Shown one piece after another: positions 11,580 to 21,284 of a stretch of DNA of 64,000 nucleotides (position 1 is the stretch's first letter; every line of letters begins with the position of its first letter). The notes under the pieces were generated by a model, which searched no databases, was not told where the DNA came from, and was given only the letters and a program-made list of their open reading frames with translations. The translations under genes and the position numbers were made by a program. The stretch lies in assembly GCA_936450465.1 (NCBI GenBank), contig OW388291.1, positions 36,680,656 through 36,744,655 of the forward strand, given 5' to 3'. The stretch is from Gibbula magus (Eukaryota; Mollusca; Gastropoda; Trochida; Trochidae).

Positions 11580-12190
11580 AGCTTTGTTTGTAAAATACCA
11601 TAACGACTCACTGATTACGCCAGGAAAATAGAATCCCGTCCCAATGCATATTGTTGTTCATCCCATTGTTATCACAGTTGCCTCTTGTCAGACAGAATGG
11701 CAGTTTCATAATTGTCGCTTTTCTCTGAAAAGGCCATTCAATCTTGGCATATCAAGTGCATCTAGTTTGTGAAAGGTTTAATCATCAAATGCCACATTTG
11801 AATCACCTCTTCCCACATTATAACGCTATGCCTCATTAATTTATATGTATATGCGGAAATAACAGCTTTGTGAAATGCCATAATGAATCATGAAGTGATT
11901 ACGTTGGGACAGTATTGCCCTGTCACCACGCTAATTGTTGTAATCACAGTTACATCCTGTTAGACAGGGTGACATTACATAGTTGTCGCCTTTCACTGAT
12001 TGACAAATCCTGACATATGAAGTATATATCTGTCGTCAGTGGTCTAATCTTCTCATAGCAACTTTAAATAAATTCGTTTCCTGCTCTTATTCAATCTGCC
12101 ACATGAATGAAATAACGGAATCCTGAAGTATTTACGATTAAAAGACAGGACTGTCAAATGTGTCACAAATTATGATTGAAATGAATGTAA
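11580..12190 (+). repeat. Diverged tandem repeats, ~240-287 bp period
   Basis: CAGCTTTGT...AATACCATAACGACTCACTGATTACG (from 11580) recurs as CAGCTTTGTGAAATGCCATAATGAATCATGAAGTGATTACG (two blocks, from about 11867). It recurs in part from about 12105 (ATGAAATAACGGAATCCTGAAG and AAAGACAGGACTG). Within each unit, ATCACAGTTGCCTCTTGTCAGACAG matches ATCACAGTTACATCCTGTTAGACAG in two pieces. A weak copy of the satellite motif (CAATCTTGGCATATC) sits near 11731, which links this block to the array to its left. Confidence 0.65.
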
Positions 12191-12650
12191 ATATGACAGA
12201 ATAATTTAAATATGCTAACAACCTGTTTGTCTTATGAAACACTGTTAAGAGATATCGACATGTAAACAACATAAAAAGTTATAAGTAAATGGTAAAAGAA
12301 GCAGAAGAAACTAGGTAAGGGACTGTCGACTAAAACACATACTTCTTGCAGTTAAAATAAAATTGCAACATGTGCTGCAGGGAGTCGCCCCGATATGCCA
12401 GTTTCTAATCCCTGGACAGTTAACGAATATCGGATTATAATTAACGACCCTAATTGGCTTGATCGAGTGGGCCAGTTTCATGGCTTAGTTGACAGACAGA
12501 AAGATAGAAAAGTTTTTATTCAAGTATCGCCTCAACATGATACAAAATGTAAGAATTTAGTGTGTAGATGACATAACTTTTAGAATCAGGTCCAGGAAAG
12601 GAGAGACAGTCCCTAGCGAAGTACGTATGTATCTATAGCAATATCTTCAT

Positions 12651-14140
12651 CTTTATGTCTTTTAAATTCAAATTTACAGTTCATCAAGGTAATATATTTA
12701 AACTAAGGTCACATTTTGTATTGAAGGTAATTTTCTTTTTAGCAATTATTTTAATCAAAGTAATTTTTTCTCCAAAGTCATTTTATTTCATCAAAATCAC
12801 CTTTTTCAGCAAAGTCATTATTTTCATCAAAGTCAATATTTTCATAAATCATTTTTTCACCAAAGTAATTTTTTTTTATCAAAGTATTTTTTTTCGATTA
12901 AGGTCACTTTCTCATCAAAGTCATTATTTTCATCAAATAATTTGTTCACCAAAATCATTATTTTCATCAAAGTCGATATTTTCATTAAAGGCATTTTTTT
13001 TTTCATTAGTCATTTTTTTTCATCAAAGTAATTATTTTCATAAAAGTCACTTTTTTCAGCAAGTCATTATTTTAATCAAAGTCAATATTGCATCAAAGTT
13101 ATTGTTTTTACCAAATCAATTTTTCAGCAAAGACACTTTTTTAATCAAAGTCAATATCTTTATTAAAGAAATATTATTCATCAAATTTATTTGTTTTCTT
13201 CAAAGTAACTTTTTCCATCAAAGTCATTTCTTTTCACCAAATCACTTTTTTCATCAAAGTCAATATTTTCATCAGAGTAATTCTTTTCCATCAAAGTTAA
13301 TTTTTTCATCAAAGTCAATATTTTCATCAAATAATTTATTCACCAAAATCACTTTTTACAAATTAAATTCACCAAAGCCTTTTTTTCCCATCAAAGGCAC
13401 CTTTTTTTCAGGAAAGTCAATATTTTAATTAAAGTCAATATTTTAATTAAAGTCAATATTTTCATCAAAGTCATTTTTCACCAAAGTCAATATTTTTTTA
13501 ATCGAAGTCAAAACTTTCATTAAATCATTTTTCCACCAAAATCACTTTTTTCATCAAAGTCGATATTTTCATTTTTCACCAAAGTCAATATTTTTTTAAT
13601 CGAAGCCAAAACTTTCATTAAATCATTTTTTTCACCAAAATCACTTTTTTCATCAAAGTCGATATTTTCATTTTTCACCAAAGTCAATATTTTTTTAATC
13701 GAAGTCAAAACTTTCATTAAATCATTTTTTTCACCAAAATCACTTTTTTCATCAAAGTCGATATTTTCATTATTCTTTTTCATCCGAGAAATATTTTCAT
13801 CAGAGTCATTTTTGTTCATCAGAGTTATATTTTCATCAAATCCTTTTTTCACAAAATCACTTTTTTCAAAGATTTTTCAAAGTTATTTTCTTTCATCAAA
13901 GTTATTTTGTTACCAAATCCTTTTTTCAGCAAAGACACTTTTTTAATCAAAGTCAATATCATTATCAAAAAAATATTATTCATCAAATTTATTTGTTTTC
14001 TTCAACATAACTTTTTCCATCAAAGTCATTTCTTTTCATCAAAGGCAACATTTTCGTCAAAGTCATTTTTCCACCAAAGTCACTTTTTTCTTATCAAAGA
14101 CATTTTTCCCATCAAAGTAAATTTTTTCGTTAAAATAAAT
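12651..14140. repeat. Low-complexity T-rich array of (T)nCA(T/C)CAAAGTCA units
   Basis: About 1.5 kb of endlessly varied TTTTCATCAAAGTCA/TTTTTCACCAAAGTCA words with an irregular 20-25 bp rhythm. The long open frames here (257 codons on + at 12655-13428; 110 codons on - at 13520-13852) are by-products of this composition and read as Phe/Ser/Ile/Lys monotony, so they are not genes. Confidence 0.9.
13494..13790. repeat. Three tandem copies of a 98-99 bp unit inside the low-complexity block
   Basis: ATCGAAGTCAAAACTTTCAT begins at 13501, recurs (one change) at 13599 and again at 13698. Spacing is 98 and 99 bp and the copies are nearly identical. This is a recent secondary amplification in the older degenerate array. 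Confidence 0.85.
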
Positions 14141-14265
14141 TTATGTAAACAATTTTCAAAGTCATTTAATTACAATATCTCAAGATTGAACAAAATAATC
14201 TTAAGATATTTAAATATTCCAAGATTGAACAGGAGGTTTCAGGTTAAGATCATATCTTAAGATTT

Positions 14266-14374
14266 CCGTACATATCTTAAGATTTGTTATACCATCTTGG
14301 AATATAAAAATATTCCAAGATGGTATAGGCCAAATCTTAAGATATTTTTTCTTCCAAGATTGTATAGAACAGCC
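14266..14374 (-). repeat. Right terminal inverted repeat with internal hairpin
   Basis: This is the inverse of 8868-8976 (108/109). The hairpin stem lies at 14288-14327. Just inside it, at 14186-14265, are extra copies of ATCTTAAGAT and ATTCCAAGATTG words that have no partner at the left end, so the subterminal regions differ. Confidence 0.85.
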
Positions 14375-16260
14375 ACTAACTGATCACTTTAATAGCAATA
14401 TGACGATTTGATGGTAACGATATCTACAATATATAGTTATCCATTGTAGAGATTCGCGCGATTTCTACTGCAATAAATAACTACTGGCAATTCGAAGACT
14501 CTGTCTGATCATTTATTTGAAACGTAAGCAAGCAGAGTTATTGACCTGTAGCTTATCAGGTGGTACTTCATTTATTATCTCTCAGGTGAAATACTTACAT
14601 ATCAAATAATAAGGTCTTTCCCATCTATCCCATTATGGATAGATGAATCACACGAAATTTGCAATTTATTATGCACACTGCATAAAATTTCAGCTTTGGA
14701 GCTGCAGCGTTCTGGTATAAAAGTTGAATATACGAACATATAAAAGATTTTACTGACGAACACCACAAGACGGCCTATGTCATTATCCCACCTGTCCTTT
14801 CAGGCCTAAAACAGCTATAAAAATAAAATAAAGTTATTTTGTACACTTTGAACATAGTCAGTCAACTATAATTGTCTTTTCACTTTTCACGTGCAAAAAG
14901 AAAATTCAGCAAACGATATGCATCCCATTAACCAAAGTATGTACAGCCGTCGCCAACCGAATACAAGCATCTCATTTTGCTACAAACACAAGCAAAATCT
15001 GAATATTTTTGTTTATAGTTTTACAATTGTTCATAAGTTTCAATTAAAAACTTGAAATCATTTTGCAACGAATATCATTATTTTATTCAAAATGTATTCG
15101 TTGTTTGTTTGAAGGGTAATATATTCTAGATATACGTTGCTACGTGTATTAACATCGATAAATCACGCTAGATATATTGGCATGTAATAGGACGCCTATC
15201 TCACTCACACGCTTCAGGATTCCATTATGACTTGATCAAGCGAGTATTCCATGTGGAAAATAAGCTGAACCTTATCTAACGGTCAATAACTATGGCATCT
15301 GAGACACCGTCAAATTGAGTCTCAAACTATTATGTGTGGCAAATAGGTTATATTAGAGTCAATGTTCATGGCACAATATGATCCATAGTGAAATATCAAC
15401 TACTGGTTTTCATGGCAATGTGACGTTGGTATCGTGTTGCATATCCTGAAAGCATTGCATGAACTAACAGCGGTGTTTCAAAGTTTAGTTTTAGGCATGC
15501 ATTTTTCACTTGATAATGTACGAATGTATGATTGCTAGTCGAAGTAAACCTAGCCTCAAAAATAATACTCGCTACCCTCCGATATTGATATACAGTAGTT
15601 TACAGTACGAGACTGGAGTTTTGCCCAGAGGATACCAAAGTGCCAGTCTTCTTGGTGGCATAACATATGTTGTGAATGATCTGAACATTGATCAGTGGGC
15701 ACAATTCATCGACAGTGTAGCCAGAAACATATCCTCATGGAATCTGAAATCCCTGCTGCACCTATAGAACATTCTCATCTATGTATATACGTTCACTGCG
15801 CAGTCTTCAACTTATAGTTAAATGATTATTTATTTTTAAAACGAATTATATGTAAATCTTAAATAATAGTGTTTGTGTACTCTTCGAATCAATTGGGGGA
15901 AGTAAAGACTATTCATTCATTCATTATGGAGAATGGTGTAGATACCCAATGCACCTATTCACAAGTATTAAAGCGATAAAGTATTGGTTAAAGCTATTGA
16001 AAATGTCTTCATATCGTCTACGGAAGAAATGTTACAACATAATGATGTCAATATGATGACGTTATATGATAAGAATGGTCACACTACTGATGTAAGAAAT
16101 TTCTTATTCACAAAGGGGTTTTGGTTTTGTGTTTTAGTATGTTGATTCAAACGAGAACTTTATTTGAAGATTAATTAAATTATTTATTTACAAGATTGGA
16201 CTTTCGGGTAAGCGTCTGTATTATATAGGATGCTGAATCAGAAATTTATCTTTCATGTAT
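14375..16260. other. Intergenic DNA with decayed repeat fragments
   Basis: An 85-codon frame at 15510-15767 has no recognisable domain. It is followed by AT-rich sequence ending in (ATTC)3 at about 15918-15930, a simple 3' tail often left by LINE copies, so it may be a LINE 3' remnant. GAGTATTCCATGTGGAAAAT at about 15241 recurs near 23547 (see findings). Nothing else is supported. Confidence 0.4.
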
Positions 16261-16462
16261 AAATGTATAAGGTTTAGGATAGCATTAAGTAGATTAAGAT
16301 GTTCATCACACGATTTATATATCGAAAGTGAAAGATTCAAAATCAGTCCAAAGAGAAAATCGAATATGCAGACTTTGTAATCATAATCAAATAGAAGATG
16401 AATATCATGTCGTTTTAATTTGCCCTATTTATAATTCGCTGAGGAAGATGTATACTAAAACT
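16261..16462 (+). pseudogene. LINE (non-LTR retrotransposon) ORF C-terminal fragment
   Basis: Translation from 16261 reads KCIRFRIALSRLRCSSHDLY then IESERF. After a one-base frameshift near 16345 it continues as RENRICRLCNHNQIEDEYHV and VLICPIYNSLRKMY. The Cys-x2-Cys ... His-x4-Cys arrangement after a basic segment is the C-terminal zinc-knuckle-like region of many animal non-LTR reverse transcriptases (known for those families). Only this tail remains. The sequence before it has stops in all frames, so the copy is 5'-truncated and dead. Confidence 0.75.
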
Positions 16463-16793
16463 ATTACTGTGTCCATCCGAACCTTTATTAATTTGTAGAC
16501 TTGTTAAGTAAATTGCAGTTCTTCAAAATCTGGCTATGTTTGTTAACCATGCTATGGTATTCAGAACAGAATATATTCCTACACATAATATAAGTTATAC
16601 CTAATTGTTGAATAATCTTCATTGTGTTAAATGTGCGTGTATCATTGAAATGCATTGTACTGCAGGTCTGTGGTCTTTCAGTACAGGAAAAAAAACAAAC
16701 ATATACATGCTCAAAATAAATACTGTTTTAGTGTTTAGTGTAGCGATACATACTTTATCATTTAACTCTATGAAAATTGATGTGAATTATGTC

Positions 16794-17155
16794 TTAAAGG
16801 GGCAGTAGCACTTTTTTTGCAAAATTTATTTTTTCAAATTTCCCATTTATAATGATAGTTTATGTCATTTAAACTAACTTTAGAGGGTAAAACATCTTAT
16901 TACACAAACCAATTATCTGAAGTGGTAAATACTATGTTGTGTTTAAAACAAAAATTGCATGGCGGCCATTTTATTGTGAACACAATTTAATATTTTGTAT
17001 TACAAAAACGATTCCCATGGCTTTACCGAAACATGTACACTCATTTTAAACTTTATTTTCCGAAGAGAGAATGATGTTTTACTATTGGTGAAATTATTTT
17101 TCAAATACATTTCATAAACTTATTTGAGCGAAAAAACGTGCTACTGCCCCTTTAA
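16794..17155. mobile_element. TTAA-flanked MITE, 362 bp
   Basis: The left end TTAAAGGGGCAGTAGCAC (16794-16811) and the right end GTGCTACTGCCCCTTTAA (17138-17155) form a perfect 18-bp inverted repeat that includes TTAA at both borders. The interior is AT-rich and has no coding capacity. The start TTAAAG is shared with the 2953-3795 element, so the two may use the same or related transposase. Confidence 0.85.
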
Positions 17156-17964
17156 CACACTTTAAGCTACTTATATCAATGTTATATTAATACAATCAAG
17201 TCACTGCATGAAACTTATGTTAAAGACTCCATACAGGGGAGTTTCTGTTAGCTTATGTTGCAGCATTATTTCAGTATTCAGTATTCAGTATTCAGTATCT
17301 ACGGTAAGTTCTGCAGAGCTAGAGAAAAGTAAACATACATCCTTCAAATTATTCATCTCTGTACAACTTTATATTTATATTTTCACTTGGGTGAGTTTTC
17401 CAAATTCATGATTCAAACAACGGTGCTTGTTATTGTACGGGCGCTTCAATCACTTAGCATGCGATGTTACAACGGGTTCTTTAATCACACGGCGTATAAT
17501 TGCAGCGAGGAAATATAAATTTAAGTATAATCATTTTCGTTTATACTCATGACACAATAATTGTGTTCTACTATCTGTTGGTTATATTTACTTTGATTAG
17601 GTTTTGAAACTAGTCTCCGATATGTGCTCCAATATTGATAATGTCAGCATTAATAGCGGTAGTGGTAGTCGTAGTTGTAGTAGCACTCATCGTAGTAGAA
17701 GACCTACGTTGTTGTTTAGCTGCTGATTGAGCGCTATTGTTGCATTTATAGATTTGTCGAGTGGTAAGTAATGTAAGTCTTTATAGGACGAAAAATACAT
17801 GTGAAAAGTAGGCCTACAATAGGATACCGTACAGTACAGGAAACAAACCGAATTCATAGTAGTACATAGTAGCAAGTATAGTGATAATAAATGCACGTGA
17901 TGATGATACAAGATTGCATATTCCTACATAAAGCAAGTATATGACTACAATGATACATATAATC
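17156..17964. other. AT-rich DNA with short simple repeats
   Basis: It contains a 7-bp repeat, (AGTATTC) about 4 copies at 17272-17298, and a short GTAGT-rich stretch at 17655-17700. Nothing coding is supported. Confidence 0.6.
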
Positions 17965-18325
17965 ATATTTTACAATGTTCCCAATATAATCATTGAAAGT
18001 AGGTGTCCGTTAATGAGTACATAACGGAGTAAGATTCCCTCCATTGTAAGAAAGTACGCATCAGCGAATGCATAGGTCAGCAGGCACGTGTCAATTAATG
18101 CATAATTCAACATGGTTCCCTACATAATCACAGAAAGTATGTGTCAACTCATGAATAATCTAACAATATTTCCTTTATAAACATAGAATGTACGTGTGAA
18201 GCATAGACTGTATATGTAAATTAATATATAATGTAACAATATTTCTCTTATAAATATATAATGTAAGTTAAACATTATGCCCTAAACAAACATAGTATGT
18301 AGGTGTCAAGGAATGTATGAGGTAA
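17965..18325 (+). repeat. Degenerate tandem repeat, ~60 bp unit
   Basis: Successive segments resemble one another: 'TTCCCTACATAATCACAGAAAG' at about 18114, then TGTGTCAACTCATGAATAAT, TTTCCTTTATAAACATAGAATG at about 18170 and TTCTCTTATAAATATATAATG at about 18243. There are five to six units, strongly diverged. Confidence 0.5.
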
Positions 18326-19595
18326 CTCGCCTCTGACTATCAACATAATCGAAGCAACAGATCTAGTTAATCAATAACACAAATCCATTATATTATAGAT
18401 ATGTTTATTTTCTATGTCCCCTCAACAAACATTGATTGTCGTGATCATGTGTTGATGTATATACAGTGATATTTACAATGTGATGTACATGCACACGGCG
18501 TCCACAAACATGACAACGTGGACCGGTACCATACCCACTAGTCAGTACACTACAAGCATTGCACGTATACACAGGCGCTGAGATGAATGGATGACTCGAA
18601 CAAATATTCCATAGTCCTTGTTTTGTAATGAATTTTAACTGTATAATTGCCATTCTGCAATACTGATGTAAAGACAAATAACTGTCGAATGTGATTTTTT
18701 TTCAAAGTTTAAAACACTATTGTGATTTCTGTAAAGTTAGATTGAAAGTGATTGGTATCATTTATACACTAACGAGAGTTTTAATCAATTAAAACATGTA
18801 TCCTTAAGTTAATGTCACACCCATGTAAATGCATTCTTAATAATAAATACAGTTCCAAATGTAACATTACATATATAAATAGCAATTTTAATATATAAAA
18901 TTTAATTATCACTGGCTTTTAGTCAAATACAATAGTAAATTCCCACATTCTCAGTATTATCCACAATAACTCGAATGGGTAACGTACCTGGTCAAATAGT
19001 CTCACATATCTCACAAGCACTCTCTGTAAATTCACTAGCATGTGAAGCTAAAAAACATGGCAACACCATATAACATTTTCTCTATACACTGATATTATTT
19101 TTATAATTCTTCAACAACTGTTACACATTTCTCACAACTCTTATACTCAAAGTCTCTGTATAACGTTGCTTTCTCTATATATCGTGCCATTTTCAATGAA
19201 CAAATCAAGATGATGATTTAATCTCGTCACAGTTTTGGTTTCAGTCTGGAATAAATAATTCATAACGCCAACAGTAACAATACACTCGTCCAGAACAATG
19301 AAAACAGATGTGAAAACTTCACATGGTCCACTAAGATTATAATTGATAGATGAATAGATGTAGATCTGTTTCTCGTTCATAACGAAAATGATAGTCACTT
19401 TATCAAACGTTCAACACGTATCCGGCAAGAGGAGCTAAAATATAATACTTTTGTTGAGAACAATGTTTTGTAATGCCTAATCTGCCAATATGTGTTCCTT
19501 GCACACTGGTATGGCATGGACAGTCCACATACACAAACGTGTACACATTCGGAGCACGTGCACTGCAATCTGTAGATTGATGCACGTGCAATTTA
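18326..19595. other. Sequence downstream of the minus-strand gene
   Basis: No gene or array is seen. If the minus-strand gene has a long 3' UTR it would extend into this stretch. An ATTAAA variant polyadenylation word on the minus strand occurs near 19216, but I cannot show it is used. Confidence 0.35.
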
Positions 19596-19770
19596 AATAG
19601 AACGTGCAATGCGGTATGATAAACATGCACTACATGCACATGACTTGTATCATTTACGTAGCACATGTAATGCGGTTTGATACACCTGCGCTACACGTAC
19701 GAAGCACGTGTATGACATTACGTAGCACGTGTAATGCGGTTTGAGACACGAGATGTTCACATACGTAGCA
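19596..19770. repeat. ~62-64 bp tandem repeat rich in CACGTG/ACGTG
   Basis: ACGTAGCACATGTAATGCGG (near 19657) recurs as ACGTAGCACGTGTAATGCGG (near 19721), and a more diverged copy (AACGTGCAATGCGG) lies near 19598. The neighbourhood 19550-19735 has four CACGTG E-box palindromes. It lies about 100-275 bp past the stop codon of the minus-strand gene, so it may sit in its 3' UTR. Confidence 0.6.
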
Positions 19771-19870
19771 CATGCACCACGAGCAGCGACACATGTGCTG
19801 CCACAGAAAGACGAGGGTGTATGGTGCTGGTTTTAGGGCAGTCCCTTTAAGCACAACATGGATAAGCAAG

Positions 19871-20530
19871 CTATCTGTAGGTTAATTCTGGGGGACAGAA
19901 ATAATGGGGATGCAAGGCTGGGATCTGTCTTCGTTGTCCACTATCCCGGAAGCTGTATCGACTGTCTTGTGAGGAGGTCCCAGACCCCGGACGTCGTCTC
20001 GACCGAGAACTCCGGCCCTCCCTTCGCGACATACTGGAATCGTCTATATCAAAGCTCTCCTGTGGACTGCCATGCGGAATGTCTCTATCATGTCGACTGT
20101 CCGGGCGGCTTTCATGGCCCTGGCGATGGAAATGTCGAATTGGGAGGGTGGTCTGTGTTCCTCTGTCACTGTATACTCCATCGGAACTGTAGCCCTGAGA
20201 ATTGTAGCCGTGGTAGAGGCCATGGTCCTGACACTCACAATAACCAGACACATCCCTCGAATGCCTCGACAAACGGTCGTCCCGAATGGAATCGGAGTCT
20301 TCGATGTACTCGTATATAGGAGACTTGTCACTGTTGCTCTGACTGGCTGTAGACGGGGTGTAGTCACCCTCCAGTTTGCGGTAGTTGGTGAAGGTGTTGC
20401 TCACAGGGAGTCCGAGTTCAGGACGGACCTGTCCATAGGGCCGATCTCCTGGGGGTAGAGGGGGGTAGGGCTGCTGGAATGGATCACTGGGCAAGACTCG
20501 CGTCTCCATTCTGTTGCCTCGCAGCGTCGT
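19871..20530 (-). CDS. Terminal coding exon: cytoplasmic tail of a single-pass membrane protein
   Basis: This exon encodes 219 residues and the stop (TAG, complement of 19871-19873). The acceptor is TTTTAAAATTTCAG just above 20530, and the frame entered (phase 0) continues directly from the exon at 21158-21284. The region is conspicuously GC-richer than its surroundings and open throughout in this frame. The polypeptide begins TTLRGNRMETRVLPSDPFQQ. It holds a proline-rich PYPPLPPGDRPYG segment (possible SH3/WW ligand) and a Tyr-acidic SPIYEYIEDSDS segment, a Tyr/Gly-rich middle (GYNSQGYSSDGVYSD), an Arg/Ser-rich stretch (SRREGRSSRSRRRPGSG) and ends PELTYR. It looks intrinsically disordered. 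Tyrosine phosphorylation and adaptor binding are inference. I do not recognise the family. The internal Met (20507) is an ordinary codon, not a start. Confidence 0.85.
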   Translation of the reverse strand, partial: TTLRGNRMETRVLPSDPFQQPYPPLPPGDRPYGQVRPELGLPVSNTFTNYRKLEGDYTPSTASQSNSDKSPIYEYIEDSDSIRDDRLSRHSRDVSGYCECQDHGLYHGYNSQGYSSDGVYSDRGTQTTLPIRHFHRQGHESRPDSRHDRDIPHGSPQESFDIDDSSMSRREGRSSRSRRRPGSGTSSQDSRYSFRDSGQRRQIPALHPHYFCPPELTYR

Positions 20531-21157
20531 CTGAAATTTTAAAATAATTCATTAGAATGTATTGTCTAAAAAACGGTCGCCTTCTGTAAGAAGATTAGTG
20601 TGTGTTTTTGTATAGGCACATGTCAAAATGTGATAAGGGAATAATAAATAACAAGGCGCCTCTGAAATCTAGTAATCATGTTCCTTGAAATTAGCATTCT
20701 AGTCTTAGTATACATGTATACTTGTTTTGGCTCCTGTATAATATAACGGTCTGGAAGTATTTATGGCTTAAACAATGACCGAGTCTGTGAAGGGCATTTA
20801 GAAATGAAATACATAAGAAAACAGCATTTTTTATATTGTGAACAAACACGGCGTTTCGGAATACGTGCTTACTTGTTACTGGAAGGTGTACTCGTGGGTG
20901 GAATGATTACAGCTCATAGAGTACCGTGTAAGCATATACTCAGAAACGTCGTATACGTTCACAATAAAGAAGTTGTAATCCAGACAATGTTGTTTTCATT
21001 GACATATATATTATTCAATGAATTATTTAGTATCCATCTGTGCCTGTCTCTGAATTGAAAGTTGAGCATCAACCACGAACGCCATAGTATATCGTAATGT
21101 GTAAGATTGTGTACAATACCATTAAACAAAGACGAGATAGACAAAGAGGACACTTAC
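20531..21157 (-). other. Intron, 627 bp
   Basis: Donor GTAAGT (complement of 21152-21157), acceptor AG at 20531-20532. Nothing else is seen inside it. Confidence 0.8.
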
Positions 21158-21284
21158 CTCCACTTGTCGGCCGACAACGGGTGCTGATGCATAGTGACAG
21201 CTGGTGTAGTAGCGACTCTCCCCCGTGTTCAGTGCTGTCTGGTGACTGGGACTGGACGGGGAACGGGGCTTCTCCTTCTGTTTT
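21158..21284 (-). CDS. Internal coding exon (juxtamembrane tail)
   Basis: 127 nt between acceptor TTGTTTGTTACAG and donor GTGGAG|GTAAGT. The first base completes an Arg codon begun (CG) in the exon at 27943-28322, and the exon then ends on a codon boundary. In that frame it reads KQKEKPRSPSSPSHQTALNT followed by GESRYYTSCHYASAPVVGRQ and VE. This is a basic stop-transfer sequence right after the membrane segment, then Ser/Pro-rich tail. A competing open frame (KTEGEAPFPVQS...) exists but does not match the phases of either neighbour. Phase agreement on both sides is the main reason I accept this exon. Confidence 0.78.

Larger units (their letters stand above)
8868..14374. mobile_element. 5.5-kb foldback-like element with 109-bp terminal inverted repeats
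   Basis: The left terminus 8868-8976 is the reverse complement of the right terminus 14266-14374 at 108 of 109 positions (one C/A difference near 8895). Flanking DNA is unrelated beyond these points. No clear target-site duplication is visible: the left flank ends CCTTGTGA and the right flank begins ACTAACTG. The interior has no transposase-like frame. It is made of a leader (8977-10084), an 83-91 bp satellite, diverged ~285-bp repeats and a long low-complexity block. The layout resembles foldback elements and TIR-bearing non-autonomous elements with internal tandem repeats known from marine invertebrates. Near identity of the termini suggests recent activity or gene conversion. The superfamily is unknown. 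Confidence 0.7.

Noticed and set aside
12306..12620. Possible small element with GGGACTGTC ends
   Set aside because: Only about 10 bp match in inverse orientation, and there is no target duplication.
12655..13428. 257-codon open frame
   Set aside because: It is produced by the low-complexity CATCAAAGTCA array; its amino-acid content is monotone and it has no domain.
13520..13852. 110-codon minus-strand frame with repeated ENIDFDEKSDFGEKNDLMK text
   Set aside because: It reads the 98-bp triplet and the same low-complexity array, so it is not a gene.
15510..15767. 85-codon plus-strand frame
   Set aside because: No recognised domain and no splice borders; it lies in decayed repeat-like DNA.
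19858..20458. Plus-strand frames of 128 and 153 codons opposite the terminal exon
   Set aside because: They are shadows of the GC-rich coding exon on the minus strand, which has splice borders and phase support.
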